In this document: piece by piece, positions 19,069 through 27,699 of the stretch
Layout of the letters: each line of letters begins with the position of its first letter
Position numbering within the stretch: position 1 is the first letter of the stretch
From: Halobellus limi
GTDB lineage: Archaea > Halobacteriota > Halobacteria > Halobacteriales > Haloferacaceae
Assembly: GCF_004799685.1 (NCBI RefSeq)
Contig: NZ_CP031311.1
Location: forward strand, 1,736,001 to 1,800,000
Length of the DNA stretch: 64,000 bases
Direction: 5' to 3'
Made by a program: the position numbers and the translations under genes
The notes under the pieces: model-generated
The model's input: the letters and a program-made list of their open reading frames with translations, nothing else
Told to the model about the DNA's origin: nothing
The model's database searches: none

Positions 19069-20123
19069 GCTATCACTCCCACGATTACGGCCGTGAGCAC
19101 CAGGTTCGCGAAGGAGAGCACGAGCATCCCCTTCCAGCCGACGTCGAGGAACTGGTCGATGCGGAGGCGGGGGATCGCGGATCGCGCCCACTGGGTGAAC
19201 AGGTAGAACGCCCAGATCTTGATCGTGAACCAGACGAATCCCGGCAGGACCGGTCCGGCCGGGCCGCCGAGGAACAGCGTCGCCGCCAGCGCGCCGCCGA
19301 GGAAGATGTGGATGAACTCGCCGAGGTAGATGAGCACGAAGTACACCGAGGAGTACTCAGTCTGGAACCCGGCGACGATCTCGGTCGGCGCCTCCGGCAC
19401 GTCGAAGGGGTTGCGGCCGACCTCCGCGAGGTTCGCGATCACGAACAGCACGAACGCGAACGGGTTGACGAACGCGAACCACTGCGGGATCGTGACGCCC
19501 GCGATAGAGAGCAGCGGGTCGGTCTGCTGGGCGACGATCTCGCTCATCTGCAGCGTGCCGGTGAAGATGATCACCGACGCCGCGGTGACGATCAGCGGGA
19601 TCTCGTAGGCGATGTTGGAGGCGATCGCCCGGAGGCCGCCGAGCAGCGAGTACTTGTTGTTCGACGCGTAGCCCATCATCACGATGCCGAGCGAGGCGAT
19701 CGAGGAGGCCGCGAAGGCGAACACCGCGCCCGTCTCGGGGTCGGCGAGGTGGATGCCGTTGCCCATCGGGATGACGGCGAAGCCGAGCAGCGCCGAGAAG
19801 GGAACCAGAAGCGGCCCCAGGTCGTACGCCGGTCGGTCGACGCCCTCCGGAATCACGAGCTCCTTCGAGAGCAGTCGGACGGCGTCGGCGACGATGACGA
19901 CCAGGCCGAACGGGCCGACCCGGTTCACCGCGATGCGGTCGGTGAACGCGGCGGTGATCTTTCGCTTGGCCCACGGGCCGGCGACGGCCGTCTGGACGAG
20001 CAGTAGGTTGGCGATCAGGAACGCGCCGAGCAGACCGCCGACGATCTGCCCGACCGTCCCCGAAAGCCCCAGGAGGCCGGCGATCCGCTCGGGTAAGAGC
20101 ACCTGCGACTGCAGCGGCACCAT
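19065..20123 (-). CDS. nuoH: NADH-quinone oxidoreductase subunit H
   Basis: A 352-residue membrane subunit with about eight helices that forms the quinone-binding chamber together with NuoB and NuoD. Recognisable parts are GPFGLVVIVADAVRLLSKE, LAEVGRNPFDVPEAPTEIVA (the conserved acidic loop near the quinone site), and the C-terminal LPRLRIDQFLDVGWKG-like segment. It starts within the nuoCD stop (TAATG), typical of tight translational coupling. Confidence 0.94.
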   Translation of the reverse strand: MVPLQSQVLLPERIAGLLGLSGTVGQIVGGLLGAFLIANLLLVQTAVAGPWAKRKITAAFTDRIAVNRVGPFGLVVIVADAVRLLSKELVIPEGVDRPAYDLGPLLVPFSALLGFAVIPMGNGIHLADPETGAVFAFAASSIASLGIVMMGYASNNKYSLLGGLRAIASNIAYEIPLIVTAASVIIFTGTLQMSEIVAQQTDPLLSIAGVTIPQWFAFVNPFAFVLFVIANLAEVGRNPFDVPEAPTEIVAGFQTEYSSVYFVLIYLGEFIHIFLGGALAATLFLGGPAGPVLPGFVWFTIKIWAFYLFTQWARSAIPRLRIDQFLDVGWKGMLVLSFANLVLTAVIVGVIA

Positions 20124-21793
20124 TATCGGTCCACCTCTCCGAGCACGATGTCTAAGCTACCCAGCGAGGCGACCATGTCCGGGATGTACTCGCCGGTGGA
20201 CATCTCCGGCAGCGTCTGGAGGTTCGAGAAGCACGGACTGCGGATCTTAAAGCGGCCGGGCTTCTCGGTGCCGTCCGCGCGGATGTAGATGCCGAGTTCG
20301 CCCTTGGCGGCCTCGACGGCGCGGTAGATCTCCGTGTCGTCGTCGGGGCGGAGCGTCCGCGGCACGTTCGCCTGGATGTTCCGCTCGTCCTCGGGCCAGT
20401 CTTCGAGCAGGTCGACGCACTGCTCGATGATCTTCGCGGACTCTTCGACCTCGCGGAGGCGGACGAGCAGTCGGCTGAAGTTGTCGCAGCCGTCCTCCGT
20501 GATGACGTCCCACTCGAGTTCGTCGTAGTAGCCGTAGGGGTCGTCCCGACGGAGGTCGTAGTCGATGCCGGAGCCGCGAGCGACGGGGCCCGTCGCGCCG
20601 TAGGACTTCGCGACCTCCGGCGGGAGCACGCCCGTGTCGATCGTCCGCGACTGCAGGATCTCGTTGGAGGTGATGAGGTCGTGGTACTCCTCGACGGCCT
20701 GCGGAAGCTCGTCGAGGTAGTCTCTGATCATCTCGAAGAAGTCCTCGCGCGGCTCGGGGAGGTCCCAGACGACGCCGCCCAGGCGGAAGTAGTTGAACAT
20801 CATCCGCTGGCCGGTGAGTTCTTCGAGGACGCTCTGGACCTTCTCGCGGTCCCGCATCGCGTACATGAAGATCGCGGTGAAGTCGCCGTAGACGTCCAGC
20901 GCGAACGTCCCGACCGCGAGCATGTGCGAGGCGATGCGGCAGAACTCCGCGCCCATCGTCCGGATGATCTGCGCGTACTCCGGGACCTCGATGTCGTTGA
21001 GGTCCTCCGCGGCGCGGGCGTACGCCCACTCGTTCAGGAGCCCGGAGGAGGCGTAGTCCCAGCGATCGGGGTACGGCATGATCTGGTGGCGGTACGTCTT
21101 CGTCTGACACATCTGCTCCTCGCAGCGGTGGAGGTAGCCGATGTCGGGGTCGACGTCCGCGACCTGCTCGCCGTCGAGCACCGTCTTGACGTGGAGGACG
21201 CCGTGCGTTGCGGGGTGGTGCGGCCCGATGTTGACGTACATCGTGTCGCCCTCCTCCTCGCGGTGGTCGTCGGCGAGGGGGTTCTCCCACTCTTTGAGCG
21301 TGACGATCTGCGGGCGGTCCTGGTCGTAGTTCTGCGAGAGCGGGTGTCCCTGCCACGTGTCGGGCAGGAGGATCCGACGCAGATCGGGGTGGTCGTCGTA
21401 CTCGATGCCGATCAGGTCGTAGGCCTCCCGCTCGTGCCAGTCGGCCGTCCGGAACACCGGTTCGGCCGACTCGCTGACGGGGTCGTCCTTCGTCGTCGGG
21501 ACGACGACGCTGACCTCGCGCTGTCGGTCGTCGAAGCTCGTGAGGTGGTAGATCGACTCGTAGCGGTCCTCGCGCTCCTCGGCGGTGACACACGAGAGGT
21601 GGTCGAACCCGGCCTCGTCGCGGAGGCGACGCAGCGTCTCTTGGACGCTGTCGGGCCGGATGACGAACCCGGGCGCGTTGACGTGCTCCTCGCGGTCGAC
21701 GACGAGGTCGCCGAGCAGTTCGGCGATCTCGTCGCCCTCCGTCGGGAGGACCTCGACTGCGCCGTCCTCTGGGGTCGGTTCTTCGAGGCTCAT
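20123..21793 (-). CDS. NADH-quinone oxidoreductase, fused subunits C and D
   Basis: A 556-residue fusion. Residues 1 to about 170 are NuoC (30 kDa type; WHEREAYDLIGIEYDDHPD and RRILLPDTWQGHPL). From about residue 183 it is NuoD (49 kDa type; YVNIGPHHPATHG, with the histidines that face the quinone head group, and SPCFSNLQTLPEMSTGEYIPD at the end). Fusion of C and D is found in some bacteria and in haloarchaea. The glutamate-rich start may be an adaptation to high salt. Confidence 0.94.
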   Translation of the reverse strand: MSLEEPTPEDGAVEVLPTEGDEIAELLGDLVVDREEHVNAPGFVIRPDSVQETLRRLRDEAGFDHLSCVTAEEREDRYESIYHLTSFDDRQREVSVVVPTTKDDPVSESAEPVFRTADWHEREAYDLIGIEYDDHPDLRRILLPDTWQGHPLSQNYDQDRPQIVTLKEWENPLADDHREEEGDTMYVNIGPHHPATHGVLHVKTVLDGEQVADVDPDIGYLHRCEEQMCQTKTYRHQIMPYPDRWDYASSGLLNEWAYARAAEDLNDIEVPEYAQIIRTMGAEFCRIASHMLAVGTFALDVYGDFTAIFMYAMRDREKVQSVLEELTGQRMMFNYFRLGGVVWDLPEPREDFFEMIRDYLDELPQAVEEYHDLITSNEILQSRTIDTGVLPPEVAKSYGATGPVARGSGIDYDLRRDDPYGYYDELEWDVITEDGCDNFSRLLVRLREVEESAKIIEQCVDLLEDWPEDERNIQANVPRTLRPDDDTEIYRAVEAAKGELGIYIRADGTEKPGRFKIRSPCFSNLQTLPEMSTGEYIPDMVASLGSLDIVLGEVDR

Positions 21794-22500
21794 GGCGAAT
21801 CAGCCCAGTTGTACCGCATGACCAGGTCGTCCTCGTCGATCTGGTCGGCGAGCTTCTCGACGATCTCGTCCTGTTCGAGGTCGTCGAACTGTTCGAGCTC
21901 GTAGGGTTTGACCGTCACCGGGCTCGACTCGCCCTCGGCGATGCGCTGTTGCAGCTTCGCGACGCCGTAGATGAGCGCCTCGGGACGCGGGGGACAGCCG
22001 GGGACGTGGATGTCCACGGGGATGACCTCCTCTGCGCCCTTGATGACGTTGTAGCCCTCCTGGAACGGACCCCCGGAGATCGTACAGGAGCCCATCCCGA
22101 CGACGAACTTCGGCTCGGGCATCTGGTCGTAGACGCGCTTCATCCGCGGGGCGAACTTCGAGACGATCGTTCCCGGAACGATGATCACGTCCGCCTGCCG
22201 CGGCGACGCGCGGGGGACCCCGGCCGCGAACCGGTCGAGGTCGTGTTTCACCGAGTAGGTGTGCATCATCTCGATGCTGCAGCAGGCGATCCCGAACTGC
22301 AGCATGAACATGGAGGAGCCGCGGACCCAGTTCATAAACTGGTCGAACTTGGTGAGGATGAACGGCGAGGAGCCGAACGCCTCCCGGAGTTTCGAGTTGA
22401 ACCGGTTGTCCGCGCCGCCGCCCGTCATCCGGGCGTCCCGGGTGTCGGTCTGTACCTGCGTGTCGTCCGTGACGAATGGTGTGTCTCGTTCGCTGCTCAT
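21790..22500 (-). CDS. nuoB: NADH-quinone oxidoreductase subunit B (cluster N2)
   Basis: A 236-residue protein carrying the terminal 4Fe-4S cluster N2 that hands electrons to quinone. Cluster ligands are in GIACCSIEMM (two adjacent cysteines), VGMGSCTISGG, and HVPGCPPRPEALIYG. The C-terminal extension beyond about residue 185 is acidic and haloarchaeal in character. The ATG at 22500 overlaps the nuoA stop as ATGA; the longer frame upstream is a shadow of nuoA. Confidence 0.94.
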   Translation of the reverse strand: MSSERDTPFVTDDTQVQTDTRDARMTGGGADNRFNSKLREAFGSSPFILTKFDQFMNWVRGSSMFMLQFGIACCSIEMMHTYSVKHDLDRFAAGVPRASPRQADVIIVPGTIVSKFAPRMKRVYDQMPEPKFVVGMGSCTISGGPFQEGYNVIKGAEEVIPVDIHVPGCPPRPEALIYGVAKLQQRIAEGESSPVTVKPYELEQFDDLEQDEIVEKLADQIDEDDLVMRYNWADSP

Positions 22501-22910
22501 GCGTTTCTCTCCGTCTTCCGGCGGTTCGCCAGCGGGCTTTTGACCCACTTGACTGCGCCGTTGCGCCACGCCCAGACCAGTCCGACGACGAGGATGCCGA
22601 CGAATGCGAGCATCGGCAGCAACACCGTCGAGAGGGCGACGCCCTGGTCCAGTGCGGACCGGTAGATGACGGCCCACGGGAAGATGAGAACGGTTTCGAC
22701 GTCGAACACGACGAACAGCAGCGCGACCATATAGTACTGTATGTTGAACTGGACGCGCGCCGTGCCGGTCGGTACCTCACCGCTCTCGTAGGTGGCGCGT
22801 TTGCCTTGTTCGGGTACCGACGGGCGTAGTATCGCCGAGACCGCCATCATCCCCAGTGGGATTCCGACGGCGACGAGCCCGAGGGCCCCGATTGCGATCC
22901 ATTCACTCAT
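22497..22910 (-). CDS. nuoA: NADH-quinone oxidoreductase subunit A
   Basis: A 137-residue, three-helix membrane subunit and first gene of the complex I operon. It carries the conserved loop ATYESGEVPTGTARVQFNIQ and the following FVVFDVETVLIFPWAV helix, whose acidic residues line the path to the quinone site. The start has a GGGAG ribosome-binding-like site about 8-9 bases upstream and a TATA element further upstream. No nuoE, nuoF or nuoG is present near, as usual in archaea, so the electron donor is not NADH through the standard module. Confidence 0.93.
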   Translation of the reverse strand: MSEWIAIGALGLVAVGIPLGMMAVSAILRPSVPEQGKRATYESGEVPTGTARVQFNIQYYMVALLFVVFDVETVLIFPWAVIYRSALDQGVALSTVLLPMLAFVGILVVGLVWAWRNGAVKWVKSPLANRRKTERNA

Positions 22911-22964
22911 TCCGTAGTCTCCCTGACGTTCGATGGGTTAGAAGCGCCCCCCCATAAGCGTTGA

Positions 22965-22972
22965 TTTATACC
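22965..22972 (-). promoter_or_regulatory. TATA element of the nuo operon
   Basis: Read on the minus strand, GGTATAAATC lies about 58 bases before the nuoA ATG. This would give a leader of about 30 bases that contains GGGAG, so this operon probably uses a leadered, Shine-Dalgarno-type start, unlike many of its neighbours. Confidence 0.5.
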
Positions 22973-23003
22973 GCGGCTGCCCCCGCGACGGCCGAGGCCG
23001 CCG

Positions 23004-23654
23004 TCAGTCGTCGCGTCGGCTCTCGACGTACGCCTCGACCCCGAGGTCGTGGAGGTCGCGGGAGTCGCGTGCGACCCCGCCGACGAGCCCCTCGTGGTAC
23101 TCGACCAGTCGCTCGCGCAGTTCCTCGTGCTCGCGGGAGAGTATCTGTGCGGCCGAGAGCGCGGCGTTGAACGACTTGCCGGCGTCGACGGCGACGATCG
23201 GCGCGCCGGTCGGCATCCCGATCACCGAGTCGACGGACTTCTCCTGAACCGGCACGCCCACGACCGGGAGCGGGTACGCGATGGAGGCGGTCATGTTCGG
23301 GAGGTCGGCGGACTTCCCGCCCGCGCCCGCGATCACGACGTCGAGGCCGCGGGCCTCGGCGGTCTCGCCGTAGGCGTACATCAGCTCGGGCGTCCGGTGC
23401 GCGGAGACGACGTACGTCTCGTAGGTGAAGCGCGCGTCGGGCGCGTCGCGGAAGTCGGTCTGCTCTTCGAAGCCGAGTTCGTCGAGCGCGTCGTGCGCGC
23501 CGGACATCGTCTCCAGGTCCGAGTCCGATCCCATGATGATCCCGACGTCGGGCGTCGACTCGGGGTCGACGTCGGCGTCGGCCTCGGCGTGCAGTCGGTC
23601 GATCAGGTCCTGTACGGTCACGTCGGCGTCGTCGTCGGGCGTGTAGTCTGTCAT
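23004..23654 (-). CDS. purE: 5-(carboxyamino)imidazole ribonucleotide mutase
   Basis: A 216-residue purine biosynthesis enzyme that moves the carboxylate of N5-CAIR, made by PurK, to form CAIR. The class I PurE motifs are clear: VGIIMGSDSDLETM binding the phosphate, VVSAHRTPELM with the catalytic histidine, and IAGAGGKSADLPNM. An N-terminal acidic extension of about 40 residues precedes the domain, common in haloarchaea. The ATG at 23654 is preferred over the longer frame. It follows purK by 88 bases on the same strand. Confidence 0.93.
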   Translation of the reverse strand: MTDYTPDDDADVTVQDLIDRLHAEADADVDPESTPDVGIIMGSDSDLETMSGAHDALDELGFEEQTDFRDAPDARFTYETYVVSAHRTPELMYAYGETAEARGLDVVIAGAGGKSADLPNMTASIAYPLPVVGVPVQEKSVDSVIGMPTGAPIVAVDAGKSFNAALSAAQILSREHEELRERLVEYHEGLVGGVARDSRDLHDLGVEAYVESRRDD

Positions 23655-23742
23655 CGTGGGTGTGGTCTGGATAGTCGGTCGCGGGGCCGTCACGAGAGGT
23701 CGGCGAATCCCGTCCGTCACTCGCGTCGGCGCGTCCCGTCCG

Positions 23743-24902
23743 TCACTCGAAGGTCAGCGCGTCCCGAACGTCTCTCGCGTGCGCGAGGAGGTCGTCCGGA
23801 ACGTGGTCGTCCCCCGCGCCGTTTCCGGTCACCGTGAGGTGGCCCATCTTCCGGAGCGGGCGGACCTCGTCCTTGCCGTACCAGTGCAGGGAGGCGTCCG
23901 GGTCGGAGAGGGCGGCCTCGACGTTCCCGAGCCGCGCCGATCGCGGCTCCTCGACGGTGCCGAGGACGTTCGCCGTCACGGTCGGACAGCGCAGGCGGGT
24001 CGACCCCAGCGGCCACCCGAGAACGGCGCGGACGTGCTGTTCGAACTGGGAGGCGCGCGCGCCCTCGATCGTCCAGTGCCCGGAGTTGTGCGGGCGCGGG
24101 GCGATCTCGTTGACCGAGATGGACCCATCAGAGGTCTCGAACAGTTCGATCCCGAACACGCCGCGTCCCGACAGCGTCTCCAGGACGTCGCGGGCGACCT
24201 CGTCGGCGCGGGCCTGCACCTCGTCGGTCGTCCGCGCGGGCAGGATCGTCTCCCGGAGGATCTCCTCCTCGTGGACGTTCTCGCCCGCGGGGAACGTGCG
24301 GACCTCGCCCTCGCCCTGCACGGCGATCACGGAGAGTTCGCGCGCGAAGTCGACGAACGTCTCGGCCATCGCGGGGCCGCCGACGGCCGCCATCGCGTCC
24401 TCGGCGTCGTCGGGATCAGTCACGGGAACGTTGCCGCGGCCGTCGTAGCCGCCGGTTCGGGCCTTCAGCATCACGGCGCCGAACTCCTCCAGGGCGTCGC
24501 GGAGGTCGTCGGCGTCGTCGACCCGACGGAACGGCGGGACCGGCACGCCCGCGTCCGCCAGCGCGCGCTTCTGGACGAGTTTGTCCTCGATCATCGAGAG
24601 CGTCTCGGGGTCCGGATTCACCGAGAGGTCGAACTCCGCGGCGACGTCGTCGAGCAGTTCGGCGTCGGCGAGTTCGATCTCGAACGTGAGCGCGTCGACC
24701 TTCGAGGCGAGTTCGCGGAAGGCCTCGGGGTCGTCGAAGTCGCCGACGATCTGATCGCGGGCCACCGGCGAGGCGGGACAGTCGGGCGTCGGGTCGAGGA
24801 CGATCACCTCGACGCCGAGGGGGCGGCCGCCTCGGCGAGCATCCGGCCGAGTTGGCCGCCGCCGACGACGCCGAGCGTGGGTCCGGGTACGGTGACGGTC
24901 AC
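23743..24902 (-). pseudogene. purK: N5-carboxyaminoimidazole ribonucleotide synthase, frameshifted
   Basis: PurK (ATP-grasp; makes N5-CAIR from AIR, bicarbonate and ATP) is split between two frames. The start region, from a GTG at 24902, encodes GVVGGGQLGRMLAEAAAP. After a run of five C (plus-strand G at 24819-24823) the frame changes, and translation in the next frame continues with GVEVIVLDPTPDCPASPVA and the rest of the protein to 23743. One extra C would restore one 386-residue protein of normal length. Downstream ATP-grasp motifs (MLKARTGGYDGRGN, NEIAPRPHNSGHWT) are intact. Because purE is intact and the break is in a homopolymer, a sequencing error is as likely as a real mutation. A TATA element (24926-24933) sits 27 bases before the GTG. 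Confidence 0.85.
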
Positions 24903-25028
24903 GGGCGACGGTACTGGAGGATACTGAATAAAGTTTGCCGAACGGAACGGAAAGTGTGCACGGACGTGTCTATTCCGTGGGCGCACGACGGTCTCCACGC
25001 ATCGACCGCTATCGGCACCGTCGATTCT

Positions 25029-27083
25029 TCACGACGACGGTTCGCCTTCCGAGGACGTCTCCGAAACCCGCTCCGGCGCGACGCGTTCCAACTGCTCGTT
25101 CTCGACGAAGACCACGACCCTGTCGTCCCAGAGGCGGAACCGGTGCTCGAAGGCGGTGTAGCCCGACAACTGCCGGGAGACCGCGTTGCGATCGTAGTCC
25201 TTCGCGATCACGACCGGCGGCGGGTCCGCGAGCGTCTCGCTCAGGTCGGCGTCGGGTGCCGAACTGGTCACGTTCGCGTCGTAGCGTTCCAGATACCAGG
25301 GGAGCGGCAGTCGGTCGTGCCACGCGGGGCCGCCCGGCGGCGCGGTCGACAGCGACGACTCGTTTCTGACGTAGAACACCTCGCCGTCGCCTCCCGGCGG
25401 CCGACTGCCGACGAAGAGGACGTCCGCGCCGTCGTCGTCGGCGGCCGAGACCTCGCCGACGACTTCGACCGTCGGCTTCAGGGAGTTCTCGGGCTGGGCC
25501 CACTGCAGCACCTGTCTGTCGGCCTCCTCGGTGGAGTTGAAGTACGCGGCGTTCGCGGCCAGCGCGCCGCTCAGGGCCGCGAGCACGACGAGCGCCGCGA
25601 GGCCGACGCTCACGGCGTCGCGGGCGGCGAGCGCCTCGCGCGCGGAGTCGATCACGAACCCGACGCCGACCGCGGCCGGGACGGCCAGCGGCACGACGAC
25701 GTGGACCGCGGCCCAGGGGGCCTGGATGTCGGTCGCGATCGGGTAGCCGAACAGCGACGCGACCGCCCAGTAGGTCGCGAACGTGACGGTCTCGCGCGGT
25801 CCCTCGCCGGTGAACCCGTACCGGTCGACGACGACGCCGACGAGGCCGAAGGCGAGGACCGCCGGCGCGCCGTAGATCAGCGTCTCCGCGAGATCGCCGA
25901 GGTAGGGCAGGTACGGGTGGTCCTGATGCCCCCCGCCGCCCCAGGTGTCGAACAGCTTCTCGGCCGCGCCGACGGTTCCGGCGTCGACGACGCCCGGGAG
26001 CTGTGCGGGGTTCGCGAGGGCTCCCCAGAGGTCCGGTCGCGGCGCGTAGAAGAACACGGTGATGACGAGAAAGAGCGCGACGCTCCCGAGTGCGGTCCCG
26101 AGTACGCGAGCGAGTGAAGCCTGCGCCGACGACCCGTGGCCCAGGAGCCGCTCCCGGGCCGACGCCCCCCACGCCGCGAAGACCGCGCGGGCCGACTCGC
26201 CGCGGGCCCGCGCCCCGAGCAGTCGGTGGTCCGCGAGCAGCGCGCCCGCCCCCAGGAAGCAGAGCACGTAGAGAAGCGCGTTCGCCTTCGTCGTGAACGC
26301 CAGCGCCAGCGAGACGGTCGCGGGGAACGCGTAGCGGAGCCGACCGGTGTCGAGCCCGCGGACGACGAACCCGAGGGCGACGACCGAGAACGCGGCCACG
26401 AGGACGTCGTTGCGCATGAACCGCGAGTAGTAGACGACGAGCGGGTTCAGCGCGAGCACCGCCGCGAGCGCGACGAGTTCGGTGTCGCGCAGCCGCTCGC
26501 GGAAGAGCCACGCGACGAGCGGGAACAGCCCGCCGACGAGCGCGACCGGGAACCGCGCCGCGAAGTCGGAGACGGGAATCAGGGCGAACAGCCAGTCGTT
26601 GACGATCGGGAGGAAGGGGCCGTGGACGATCGGTCGGTACGTGTGCACGCCCGTCTCGTGGTACCGGAGGATCCAGTAGCCGACGCGGCCCTCGTCCCAG
26701 TGGAAGATCCGCCCGCCGAGCGCGACGAGGCGGAGGCAGAGTGCGACCACGGTGAAGCCGACGACGCCGAGGAGGACGCGGCGCTCCCGGAGCCGTTCGG
26801 CGGTAATTCCGTCTGCGATCGTTTCGGGGGTATCGGCGACCGCGGATTTCTTCGGGGTATCGGCGGCCGCGAACTTCTCGGGGGTATCGTCGCCCGCGGG
26901 GCTCCCGGCGGCGCCGACGTCCGAAGGCGTCTCGACGGCGTCGCTCCGGGCGGCCCGGTCGTCCCGTCCTTCCCGGCGTACACCGTCGCTCGCGCCGTCG
27001 ACCGGCGAATCGGAGGGAGGGTCTGACGCACCGTCGGGGTCGGGGGCCCCGTCCGTCTCGCGCGGGCCCTCGTCAGGGCTCAT
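25029..27083 (-). CDS. Agl23-type multispanning membrane protein (TIGR03663-like, glycosyltransferase 39 fold)
   Basis: A 684-residue protein. Residues 1-95 are an acidic, low-complexity cytoplasmic region containing three 9-residue repeats (ADTPKKSAV type). A multi-helix membrane part follows, and a soluble C-terminal domain from about residue 490. The RIFHWDEGRVGYWILRYHET loop near residue 127 and HGPFLPIVNDW match the lumenal acidic loop of protein mannosyltransferase-like (GT39/ArnT) enzymes. The closest family I recognise is the archaeal protein annotated as flippase-activity-associated Agl23, linked to N-glycosylation lipid carriers. The role is inferred from family resemblance. Confidence 0.78.
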   Translation of the reverse strand: MSPDEGPRETDGAPDPDGASDPPSDSPVDGASDGVRREGRDDRAARSDAVETPSDVGAAGSPAGDDTPEKFAAADTPKKSAVADTPETIADGITAERLRERRVLLGVVGFTVVALCLRLVALGGRIFHWDEGRVGYWILRYHETGVHTYRPIVHGPFLPIVNDWLFALIPVSDFAARFPVALVGGLFPLVAWLFRERLRDTELVALAAVLALNPLVVYYSRFMRNDVLVAAFSVVALGFVVRGLDTGRLRYAFPATVSLALAFTTKANALLYVLCFLGAGALLADHRLLGARARGESARAVFAAWGASARERLLGHGSSAQASLARVLGTALGSVALFLVITVFFYAPRPDLWGALANPAQLPGVVDAGTVGAAEKLFDTWGGGGHQDHPYLPYLGDLAETLIYGAPAVLAFGLVGVVVDRYGFTGEGPRETVTFATYWAVASLFGYPIATDIQAPWAAVHVVVPLAVPAAVGVGFVIDSAREALAARDAVSVGLAALVVLAALSGALAANAAYFNSTEEADRQVLQWAQPENSLKPTVEVVGEVSAADDDGADVLFVGSRPPGGDGEVFYVRNESSLSTAPPGGPAWHDRLPLPWYLERYDANVTSSAPDADLSETLADPPPVVIAKDYDRNAVSRQLSGYTAFEHRFRLWDDRVVVFVENEQLERVAPERVSETSSEGEPSS
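26822..26905 (-). repeat. three 27-base tandem repeats within the Agl23-like gene
   Basis: A 27-base unit containing CGGGGTATCGGC is repeated three times with small changes. It encodes 9-residue repeats of the form ADTP-xxx-A in the disordered N-terminus. Repeat number may vary between strains. Confidence 0.65.
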
Positions 27084-27294
27084 TGCTGGTGTGTGTCCAC
27101 CAGGCGGTTACAACTCTTGTGTTTGCCGACGCGCGCGCCGGCCGCAGTCCGTCGCGGACCGCTCGCCACGTCCGTTCGGATATCAGACACGTTGTGCTCG
27201 CGTCGGGAGACCGACCGCCTATCGCGCCCCGCGCCCCGCGGCCTGCCGGCGGCGTGCCGATACCTCTTTGACGCCGCCGGCGGACCGCATCGGT

Positions 27295-27699
27295 ATGGTA
27301 ACGCTCGGATTAGTGGTGGCCGAGTTCAACGCGTCGGTCACCGAGGGAATGGCGTCGGCCGCTCGGGAGGCCGCCGCCGAACGGGACGTCGAGATCGCAG
27401 CGGAACTGTCGGTCCCCGGCGCGTACGACTCGCCGCTGGCGGCCGACCGCCTGGCGCGGCGCGAGGACGTCGACGCCGTGGCCGTCGTCGGCGCCATCGT
27501 CACCGGCGACACGGACCACGACCGCGTCATCGCCGACGCGACGGCGAAGTCGCTCACGGAGGTGAGCCTCGACCGCGACGTGCCGGTGACGTTCGGGGTC
27601 TCCGGCCCCGGGCAGAGCGGGGCCGAGGCGCGAGAGCGGATCGACAAAGGTGCGGAAGCGGTAAACGCCGCGGTCGATATGGTGGAGACGTTGGCATGA
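27295..27699 (+). CDS. ribH: 6,7-dimethyl-8-ribityllumazine synthase
   Basis: A 134-residue lumazine synthase, the penultimate enzyme of riboflavin synthesis. The usual order of segments is seen: LGLVVAEFNASVTEGM at the start (substrate ring-binding), SVPGAYDSPLAADRL, AVVGAIVTGDTDHDRVI around the phosphate-binding loop, and VPVTFGVSGPGQSGAEAR near the end. It is somewhat short, like other archaeal forms. Its stop overlaps the start of the following aminotransferase gene as ATGA, so the two are co-expressed. Confidence 0.93.
   Translation: MVTLGLVVAEFNASVTEGMASAAREAAAERDVEIAAELSVPGAYDSPLAADRLARREDVDAVAVVGAIVTGDTDHDRVIADATAKSLTEVSLDRDVPVTFGVSGPGQSGAEARERIDKGAEAVNAAVDMVETLA

Noticed and set aside
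23709-23749. A 15-base direct repeat between purK and purE as a regulatory site
   Set aside because: Two copies of CCCGTCCGTCACTCG, one running into the purK stop, look like a local duplication; nothing else supports a regulatory role.
24804-24998. A separate 64-residue gene containing the GGGQLGRM motif
   Set aside because: The motif is the N-terminus of PurK and joins the next open frame if one base is added at the C run, so it is part of frameshifted purK rather than its own gene.
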